A stretch of DNA of 64,000 nucleotides, taken from contig CANRAW010000003.1 in the NCBI GenBank assembly GCA_947628715.1, forward strand, positions 1 through 64,000. The letters run 5' to 3'. Every line of letters starts with the position of its first letter. Position 1 is the stretch's first letter. Below, in pieces: positions 57,181 through 64,000 of this stretch. Both the position numbers and the translations under genes were made by a program. Below the pieces are notes generated by a model. That model saw nothing but the letters and a program-made list of their open reading frames with translations. It did not search any database and was not told where the DNA came from. The stretch comes from an uncultured Clostridia bacterium (GTDB lineage: Bacteria; Bacillota; Clostridia; TANB77; CAG-508).

Positions 57181-58761
57181 ATGTTAGTTTCAACAGGAGT
57201 TACTGTAAGATTTGGAAAGAGAGTTTTATTTGAAGATGTTAATATAAGATTTGGAAAAGGAAATTGCTATGGCATTATAGGTGCAAATGGTGCTGGAAAA
57301 TCTACGTTTTTGAAAGTTTTATCTGGAGAAATTGAGCCAAGTAAGGGGGAGGTTTCTGTTGATAAAGGTGAGAGACTTTCAGTTTTAAAGCAAGACCACT
57401 TTGCTTACGAAGAATATACAGTTTTAGATACTGTAATTATGGGAAATCAAGAACTATATAAAATAATGAAGGAAAAAGAAGCAATATATGCTAAGCACGA
57501 TTTTTCAGAAGAAGATGGTATGAAAGCTGCCAAATTAGAGGAAAAATTTGCAGAACTAGATGGATGGAACGCAGAATCAGATGCCGAAACATTACTTAAT
57601 AACTTAGGTATAAAAGCAGAAGAACATTATAAATTAATGAAAGATATTGAGGCAAAAGATAAGGTAAAAGTATTACTTGCACAGGCATTATTTGGTAATC
57701 CAGATGTATTGTTATTAGACGAGCCTACAAACGACTTAGATTTAAAAACAATAAACTGGCTACAAGATTTTTTAATAGATTTTGAAAATACTGTAATTGT
57801 TGTATCACATGATAGATATTTCTTAAACAAAGTTTGCACACATATTGCAGATGTGGACTTTGGAAAAATAAAAGTGTATCCAGGAAACTATGACTTTTGG
57901 TATGAATCAAGCCAACTTGCATTAAAACAAGCAAAGGAATCAAATAAGAAAAAAGAGGAAAAGATAAAGGAATTACAAGACTTTATTGCAAGATTTAGTG
58001 CAAATGCTTCTAAATCAAAACAAGCAACTTCAAGAAAAAGGTCACTTGAAAAGATAGAACTAGAAGAAATAAAACCATCAAATAGAAAATATCCATATAT
58101 AGATTTCAAGCCAGATAGGGAATGTGGTAAAGATATATTAACCATAAAAAATATATGTAAATCAATTAATGGAGAAAAAATACTAAATAATGTATCATTT
58201 ACAGTAAAAAAAGACGATAAGATTTTACTTCTATCTGATAATGAAATTGCAAAAACATTGCTATTCCAAATAATTGCTGGGGAAGTTGAGCCAGATTCAG
58301 GAGAAGTTATTTTTGGAACAACAATAAGCCATGATTATTTTCCAAAGGATAATAATTATTTATTTAATCAAGATATGATACTTGTAGATTGGCTACGTAG
58401 ATATTCAAAAGACCCTGACGAAACGTATGTTAGAGGATTTTTAGGTAGGATGTTATTTTCAGGAGAAGAAGCATTAAAAAAAGTTAGTGTATTATCAGGA
58501 GGGGAAAAAGTAAGATGTGTCTTAGCAAAAATGATGCTATCTGGTGCTAATTTCTTGATATTTGACGAACCAACAAATCACCTAGACATGGAAAGCATTA
58601 CAGCAGTAAATGAAGGTATGAAGAAGTTTAAAGGTAATATGATATTTACATCACACGACCATGAATTGTGCCAAACTGTTGCAAATAGAATTATAGATAT
58701 TAGTGGAAACAAAATAGTAGATAAAGAGTGTACATATAACGAATATTTGGAAATAGAATAA
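57181..58761 (+). CDS. ABC-F family ATPase (YbiT/YkpA-like)
   Basis: A 526-residue protein with two ABC ATPase domains and no membrane segment, acting on ribosomes. Domain 1 has Walker A IGANGAGKSTFLK and Walker B VLLLDEPTNDLD; domain 2 has the ABC signature LSGGEKVRCVLAKMML and FLIFDEPTNHLD. Its second Walker A is degenerate (LLLSDNEIAKTLLF instead of GxxGxGKS/T), which the YkpA/YbiT subgroup shares. ABC-F proteins bind the E site and rescue or tune stalled ribosomes, which is of interest given the recoding seen here. Confidence 0.92.
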   Translation: MLVSTGVTVRFGKRVLFEDVNIRFGKGNCYGIIGANGAGKSTFLKVLSGEIEPSKGEVSVDKGERLSVLKQDHFAYEEYTVLDTVIMGNQELYKIMKEKEAIYAKHDFSEEDGMKAAKLEEKFAELDGWNAESDAETLLNNLGIKAEEHYKLMKDIEAKDKVKVLLAQALFGNPDVLLLDEPTNDLDLKTINWLQDFLIDFENTVIVVSHDRYFLNKVCTHIADVDFGKIKVYPGNYDFWYESSQLALKQAKESNKKKEEKIKELQDFIARFSANASKSKQATSRKRSLEKIELEEIKPSNRKYPYIDFKPDRECGKDILTIKNICKSINGEKILNNVSFTVKKDDKILLLSDNEIAKTLLFQIIAGEVEPDSGEVIFGTTISHDYFPKDNNYLFNQDMILVDWLRRYSKDPDETYVRGFLGRMLFSGEEALKKVSVLSGGEKVRCVLAKMMLSGANFLIFDEPTNHLDMESITAVNEGMKKFKGNMIFTSHDHELCQTVANRIIDISGNKIVDKECTYNEYLEIE

Positions 58762-58769
58762 AAAAGAAA

Positions 58770-58800
58770 AAGAACGCTTTTAGTATTTAAAAACGTTCTT
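58770..58800 (+). terminator. Terminator of the ABC-F gene
   Basis: The stem AAGAACG/CGTTCTT, extended by A/T pairs, is followed by ATTTTATTTT. Confidence 0.75.
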
Positions 58801-58821
58801 ATTTTATTTTATCTTATTTTT

Positions 58822-59148
58822 TTATGCAACGGCATTGTAAGCCATTATAAATGCACCAATCATAATAAGTCCAAAAAATACTAACCTTAAAGCTAAAGCT
58901 ATAATTCCAAGCACTAGACCTGCAATACCCATACCTCTACCGCCGTCATGTGCACCAGCTACGCTAAAAATAATTGCCATTATTGAACTTGGAAGTGATA
59001 TATACCAGCACCAAACGCATACGAGACCGATAATTCCAAATATCAAAGAACATACGTTATATCCCATTTTATCTGCTCTAACAGAAGTTGTATTTGCGGT
59101 TACATTAATTACTTCCTCATCTGTTTCTTTTAAATTGTTTTCATCCAT
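58822..59148 (-). CDS. DUF4190-like small membrane protein
   Basis: A 108-residue protein with a soluble N-terminal 30 residues and two hydrophobic regions of the DUF4190 type: GYNVCSLIFGIIGLVCVWCW and GMGIAGLVLGIIALALRLVF, separated by AHDGGRG. Function unknown. The start follows AAAGGAGGATAAAATAAACA. Confidence 0.8.
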   Translation of the reverse strand: MDENNLKETDEEVINVTANTTSVRADKMGYNVCSLIFGIIGLVCVWCWYISLPSSIMAIIFSVAGAHDGGRGMGIAGLVLGIIALALRLVFFGLIMIGAFIMAYNAVA

Positions 59149-59208
59149 TGTTTATTTTATCCTCCTTTTAACTTTAGTATATATAATATTAAAAATTAAA
59201 AAACAATA

Positions 59209-60261
59209 TTAAATGATTTTTGATTGTATTTTTTCAATTTCGTCAAAGTGATTATTTAATATATCAAGAAAAACATCTGCAATTTGTGGGTCGAATTGAA
59301 TTCTTCTGTTCTTCTCTATTTCCTCTTTTACAAAATTTAAGTCTAAAGAATCCCTATATGTTCTTCTTGAAGTCATTGCATCAAAAGTATCGGCAACAGC
59401 AGTAATTCTTGCAAGATATGGTATATCTTCACCTGCTAATTTTGAAGGATAACCTTGCCCATCATATCTTTCGTGGTGATGCTTTACAATAGGTATAATA
59501 TCTTGAAAAATAGCTGCATTAGATAATATATGAACACCGATAGCTGGGTGATTCTTTATCTCAGAATACTCGTCAGGAGTGAGTTTACTAGGTTTTAAAA
59601 GAATACTATCAGGTATACCAATTTTTCCAATATCGTGGAAAAGTCCACCAACTTTTAAAGTATGTAAATCTTCTTCTGAAAGTCCTAGATATTTTCCAAT
59701 TAAAACAGAATATTCAGAAACTCTATCAGAATGTCCTTTTGTGTAAGGATCTTTTGCTTCAACAGTATATCTTAAAGTTTCAATACTTTCCATATATGCT
59801 TTTTCAAGTTTATCGTTAGCTTCTTTAAGTTCAGAATTGATTTGCTTAATAGTATTCATTTGCTTAATTGCTTTTACACCAGATTCAATAAGAAGCAATA
59901 ATTGGTCAAATTTATCACTCTTTTCGCAATACCCTTGAATATCTAGTCTCTTTATAGTTTCAAGAGGTGGAGCCAAATCTTTATGTCCAGTAAGAAGCAA
60001 AATATATAATTCTTTATTAAATTTTCTAATTTCTTCAACGACTTTATCACCATGAATAGGTGTCATGATAAAGTCAAGAACCATTAAGTCAAAATGTTCC
60101 TGTCTTACTTTTTCAATAGCCTCTAATGGGTCTGTTACACCTGTAAAAATGTATCCAGATTTTTTTAGAAATATAGATAATGAATCAATTATGCCTAGTT
60201 CATCATCTACAACTAAAACTTTTATTCCGTTTGAAGCCTGAGATTGAATATTTTTTCTCAC
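59209..60261 (-). CDS. Response regulator with HD-GYP phosphodiesterase domain
   Basis: A 350-residue two-component output protein. The N-terminal receiver domain contains VLVVDDELGIIDSL and the phospho-acceptor Asp in LMVLDFIMTPIHG. A coiled linker (about 130-165) leads to an HD-GYP domain: GLFHDIGKIGIP (HD), HHHERYDGQGYP (GYP motif as GQGYP) and DTFDAMTSRRTYR. HD-GYP proteins hydrolyse cyclic di-GMP or related dinucleotides. It follows the sensor kinase gene by 88 bp and is presumably its partner. Confidence 0.93.
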   Translation of the reverse strand: MRKNIQSQASNGIKVLVVDDELGIIDSLSIFLKKSGYIFTGVTDPLEAIEKVRQEHFDLMVLDFIMTPIHGDKVVEEIRKFNKELYILLLTGHKDLAPPLETIKRLDIQGYCEKSDKFDQLLLLIESGVKAIKQMNTIKQINSELKEANDKLEKAYMESIETLRYTVEAKDPYTKGHSDRVSEYSVLIGKYLGLSEEDLHTLKVGGLFHDIGKIGIPDSILLKPSKLTPDEYSEIKNHPAIGVHILSNAAIFQDIIPIVKHHHERYDGQGYPSKLAGEDIPYLARITAVADTFDAMTSRRTYRDSLDLNFVKEEIEKNRRIQFDPQIADVFLDILNNHFDEIEKIQSKII

Positions 60262-60349
60262 ACTATCACATCCTTTATACGATTATATAGAAAAATGTAA
60301 AAAAATGCAAGAAAAATAATAAAAAAATGCAAATTGTAATATACAATAA

Positions 60350-62147
60350 TTATACTGGCAATACAATAGTAAATGTTGTGCCTTTTCCAACTTCAGACTT
60401 AAAGCTAATATTACCGTTAAAATGAGCTCTTATATTTGAATAAGACATAAATAATCCTAAACCAGTTCCATTTTTACCTTTAGTAGTAATCATTTCTTTA
60501 AATAACTTATTTTGTACTTCTTCAGGCATACCAGAACCATAATCTTGTATAGACAAAACGAGTGAATTTTCTTTTTTCTCAATATTAAAATCAATAACAT
60601 TATCAGGTTTACCATTATAAGACTGTATAGCGTTAGAAATTAAATTATTGATTACTTGTACAAGGCAATTTACATCTCCATGAATCATGAAATTAGCGTC
60701 AATATTTACATTAGTTCTAAGTTCAACTAAAGCATTTTTAAGTTCATGTTTCATAAGAATATTTATACGTTTTACAAGCTCTTCTATAGAAAAATCAGAA
60801 GAAATCTCATCAGTTGTTTCAACGGCTTGTCCTTTAACAGCAGTAATAACATCAGACATATACGAAGTATGAGTCTTTATTTTAGAAATCCATGAAGCCA
60901 TATCACGTGCAATTTCATGATGGTCTTCATTAGTAACTTCAGGGTCACCAATTGAAGAATCATACTCATTAACTAAATCAGTTAGAGCTTCGACAGCACC
61001 AGATATAGACATGATAGGAGTTTTTAAGTTATGCGCAATACCACCAATCATTTGACCGTAATGATGCAAAACGCTCTTTTTCAATTAACATATCCTGATT
61101 AGATTTAATAGTATCCAAGTCTTGCATATGTTGTGTAATATCTTTAAATAAGATAAGAACACCAAGAAACATATTTTTATTAACAATACTTGAAATTTCA
61201 ATGTTAAAATATTTGTTAATAGAATCTACTTTTGACTCAAAAGAAAGAGTTTTAGGGCTAACAGAAACTGTCTCTAAAGCTGTTTGCAAATTAGCTAAAT
61301 GAACAGTTTTATTCCAATCAAGAATATTTGTGTTTCTTATATTTTGTTCTTTTAATTTAAAAGTAGAAAGAAATGACTTATTAAAGTCTATAATTACATT
61401 TTTGTCGTTTAAAACAAGATAGCTGTCAGACATCCTATCAACAACTTTTTCAAGGGCAATAGGAGTAACTGACAAAAAGTTAAACTTAAATATAGCAAGA
61501 GAAAAGAAGAACAATGTAAATGCAAAGGCAATTGGTGTTGAATAAATATTCATTTGCAAAATATTTAATGTACCTAGAACATTTACAATTACTGGTGTCA
61601 AAATTCCCGCTATAATAAGTAAAGATTGCTTAGAAAAGAATCCTGAATTTTTTGACGAGTGTAAAATCATCATAATAGAACCAATTAGAAACAACCCATA
61701 AGTATATATAAGGTGAACTGTAGCATGAGGACCATATTCCATTTCACTAAGATTAAATGAAAATTCATTATAAAATAAATGATGATAGTTATTCGTCAAA
61801 ATTATTAAAAGCGTTGTAATTGGAACAACAATAAGTAAAGCATATTTTTTAGTAATTTTAATTTTAGTATTTACAAAGGCAAGAGCCATTAAGAAGAAAG
61901 TTACAGGGAAGAAGCACGTTCCTATGTAAATAAAGAATTCAAAATAAGTTGGTTCAATGTGGAAAACAACATAAGCAATTTTTTGAACAATAAGACCAAC
62001 TAAAATAATAATTGAACAAGCAAACATAGAAGCCAATAACTTTTGAATTTGAGATACGGGCTTGTTTTTTAGTGAGTATCGCATTAGAAAAATACATAAA
62101 AATGTTGATATAATAACAAGTATAAATGATGTATCGATTAGTTGCAT
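60350..62147 (-). CDS. Membrane sensor histidine kinase, one CGG +1 shift
   Basis: A 598-residue kinase reconstructed across one shift. An N-terminal region of seven hydrophobic segments (about 1-220, histidine-kinase 7TM type) is followed by a PAS-like domain (about 230-345). The H-box then reads ERFASLGQMIGGIAHNLKTP, where the Gly of SLGQ is the GGT in CGGT at 61055-61058. The ATPase domain has NLISNAIQSY (N box), DYGSGMP (G1) and GTGLGLF (G2). Frame zero stops eight codons after the CGG, before the phospho-acceptor His, giving a sensor without kinase. The gene lies between the NRPS and the HD-GYP regulator in one direction. Confidence 0.93.
61055..61058 (-). other. CGG recoding site in the histidine kinase (TTA CGGT)
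   Basis: An in-frame CGG followed by T, directly before the H-box. GGT in the +1 frame restores the conserved ASLGQ motif. Confidence 0.95.
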
Positions 62148-62172
62148 CGTTAATTACCTCCTTTATCATTAG

Positions 62173-64000
62173 TTAAAAATTAATAAAGCCAATCTTTTTT
62201 AAATAATTCATATATTTTATTATATAATTTTTATCAATTTTTTTCCAGTGAAAACCAATATTTTTCAAATAATTTTCAGTAAACTCACAATTTAACCTAA
62301 TATTAGAGGTATATATAAGGAGTTTATCTTTATCTAAATCATGAATTATGCCAGAAACTATGTCTTTTCTTTTATCGTCTTCTAATATACCTGTTATAAT
62401 ATCAGTCATCATCTGATTAGAAACCGGAAGAAGTTCCATACCAAGTGCTGACATTGTATCTATAAGTACAGGTATAGAAAGCAATTTTGGGTTAAAAATA
62501 TGAAACATATTGCAATCAGATTTATGATTTAGTATTTTTAAAATTGCATTAGATGCTAAATCAACAGGAGTAAGCTCAATTTCATGTGCTAGTGTATATT
62601 TTGGAACAGCACCAATTTCAATAAAACTTTTGATTCTTTTAGCAAAAGCATTATCATTAGCATTTTGTTGAAAAGCACCATCAGAGTATCTACTTGTTAT
62701 ATTTCCAAGTCTTACAATAGCTCCATCTAGTCCATCATAAATAGCTTCAAGGACAGCAATTTCAGCTTTAAATTTCGTAATAGAATAAATACTTGAAATT
62801 TTTTGTCCAATATATAAATCATTTTCTGTGAATATTTTTTTATTGTTTACATTATCTACAGTTTCAATAACGTTTTCTTCTTTTTCACCATTACCAGAAA
62901 CACTGACAGTAGAAACATGAAGTAATCTCTTACCATATTTTGTACAAAATTTTATAACATTTTCAGTACCAGTAACATTTATTGCTTCAAATTCTTCTTT
63001 TTGACCAAAATGTTTTACAAGTGCGCCAGAATTTACAACAGTAGAAATATTTTTAATAACAGGCTTTAATTCATTGTTAGATAAGCCTAAATTAGCATCT
63101 ACTGTAAAATCACCAGACACAACGATAATTCTATCAGAAACCTTTGAAACAAAGTCATTTCCAAAATAAAATCTCAAAGACTGAAGTAATCTATATCTAG
63201 GTGCAACATTATTTTTATTTCTAATTAAACAATAAACATCTCCACTATTTTGATTTAAAAATTCATATATAATATGAGAGCCAAGATATCCTGTCCCACC
63301 AATAACTAAAATATTTCCGAACATCAATCTTAGATATAGTTTTGAAATTCTTAGTTGTATTTCTAGCAAGAACTTCATTAACCTTAGAATAATCATAGTC
63401 CTGAAAATATGTATTTTTTTCCTTTGGAAGTTTGTGAGAAAGTTTCCTAATAGTAGGATATTTAAAAATATCACCATATTCAAAATTAAAGCCATACTTA
63501 ATAGCCTCAATTTGCAAACTAATTGCACTTAAGGAATCTCCACCAATATCAAAGAAATTATCGTCTATAGAAATATTATCTACTTTTAAAATTTCTTTCC
63601 AAATTTGCATAAGTTTATCTTCATTTGAATCATTTTCAGAAATATTTGGTGTAACTTTAGGAGTTTCTTGATTCGATAAATCAGGCAAAGGAAGAGCTTT
63701 TCTATCAATTTTTCTATTAATAGTATAAGGCATTTTTTCTAACTTAATTATGTAAGTTGGCACCATATATTGAGGTAAAGACCTTCTCAAAAATTCTTTA
63801 ACTTTATTCTCAGAAATATTTTCACTTGTTACATAATATCCACATAAAACTTCTTTATTATTTACAGTAGCCTTGTTTACAACACAATCAGTAATACCTT
63901 CAATTTGAGATATTTTATTTTCAATTTCACCTAGTTCAACGCGAAGACCATGTAATTTAATTTGATGGTCAATTCTACCAAGGCATTGAACTTTTCCGTC
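62173..64000 (-). CDS. NRPS end: adenylation, carrier and thioester reductase domains, one CGG +1 shift (partial)
   Basis: The 3' part of a nonribosomal peptide synthetase that runs off the window. From 64000 it reads the adenylation A8 motif (LGRIDHQIKLHGLRVELGEI) and A10 (NRKIDRKALPLP), then a carrier protein with the phosphopantetheine Ser in DIGGDSLSA. Frame zero is then lost at CGGA (63316-63319); the +1 frame gives NILVIGGTGYLGSHII, the start of a terminal NAD(P)H-dependent thioester reductase with YSITKFKAE as the catalytic Tyr/Lys region. Reductive release yields a peptide aldehyde or alcohol. Gut Clostridia NRPSs with this ending make dipeptide aldehydes and pyrazinones. It appears to share an operon with the sensor kinase (25-bp gap). 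Confidence 0.9.
63316..63319 (-). other. CGG recoding site in the NRPS (GTT CGGA)
   Basis: An in-frame CGG at the junction of the carrier linker and reductase. GGA in the +1 frame leads into the Rossmann motif; frame zero stops 18 codons later. Confidence 0.95.

Overview
The window is low-GC (roughly 30% G+C by eye) Firmicutes DNA, most likely from an uncultured gut-type Clostridia. The evidence is GGAGG-type ribosome binding sites, the order rpmH-rnpA-yidD-yidC-jag-mnmE-mnmG-parA-parB beside dnaA-dnaN-recF-gyrB-gyrA, and an NRPS ending in a reductase domain. TGA is used as a stop (dnaA ends in TGA), TGG is Trp, and CGT, CGC and CGA are ordinary Arg codons.

Layout. (1) 1-960: AT-rich flank with no supported gene. 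(2) 1004-19951: an integrated element of about 18.9 kb inserted in the anticodon arm of a tRNA-Ser(GCT) gene. It is bounded by an 18-bp direct repeat. It carries integrase, excisionase, a second tyrosine recombinase, a Rep/MobT-like initiator, a DUF927 ATPase, a half-size HsdS, an ADP-ribosylglycohydrolase, HU, a class B sortase with an LPXTG surface protein, a repressor, small hypothetical genes, a copy of ribosomal protein bS6, and an intact tRNA-Ser(GCT) that replaces the one it breaks. (3) 20.1-20.4 kb: tRNA-Ser(CGA) and tRNA-Ser(TGA). (4) 20.6-34.8 kb: the replication-origin neighbourhood, with DUF4446, parB, parA, mnmG, mnmE, jag, yidC, yidD, rnpA and rpmH on the minus strand, then dnaA, oriC, dnaN, recF and gyrB on the plus strand. 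(5) 35.4-46.7 kb: type IV secretion genes (VirB4, PrgI/VirB3-like, VirB6-like, VirB2-like, VirD4) interleaved with gyrA, dnaC and dnaD. (6) 46.9-59.1 kb: tRNAs, an SDR/FabG-like enzyme, regulators, a VanW protein, small membrane proteins, asnS, CapA, CorA and ABC-F. (7) 59.2-64 kb: an apparent operon of NRPS (adenylation-PCP-reductase), a sensor histidine kinase and an HD-GYP response regulator.

Main discovery. Many conserved genes look broken, but always in the same way. By eye I found 13 in-frame CGG codons in the genes of this window. At every one the conserved protein continues in the +1 frame, and the next codon in that frame is GGA, GGC or GGT at a position where Gly fits or is invariant, such as the VirB4 Walker A motif, the GyrB LPGKLADCS motif, the histidine kinase ASLGQ motif and the reductase Rossmann motif. 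I found no CGG read as Arg and no frameshift elsewhere. Affected genes are DUF4446, mnmG, recF, gyrB (twice), virB4 (three times), an SDR, a VanW protein (twice), a histidine kinase and the NRPS. The simplest reading is that CGG is not an Arg codon here: CGGN is decoded as one Gly, or the ribosome slips +1 at an unassigned CGG. Other frames of GG (AGG, TGG, NNG-GNN) never carry such an extra base, which argues against a sequencing artefact. The integrated element has no in-frame CGG at all.
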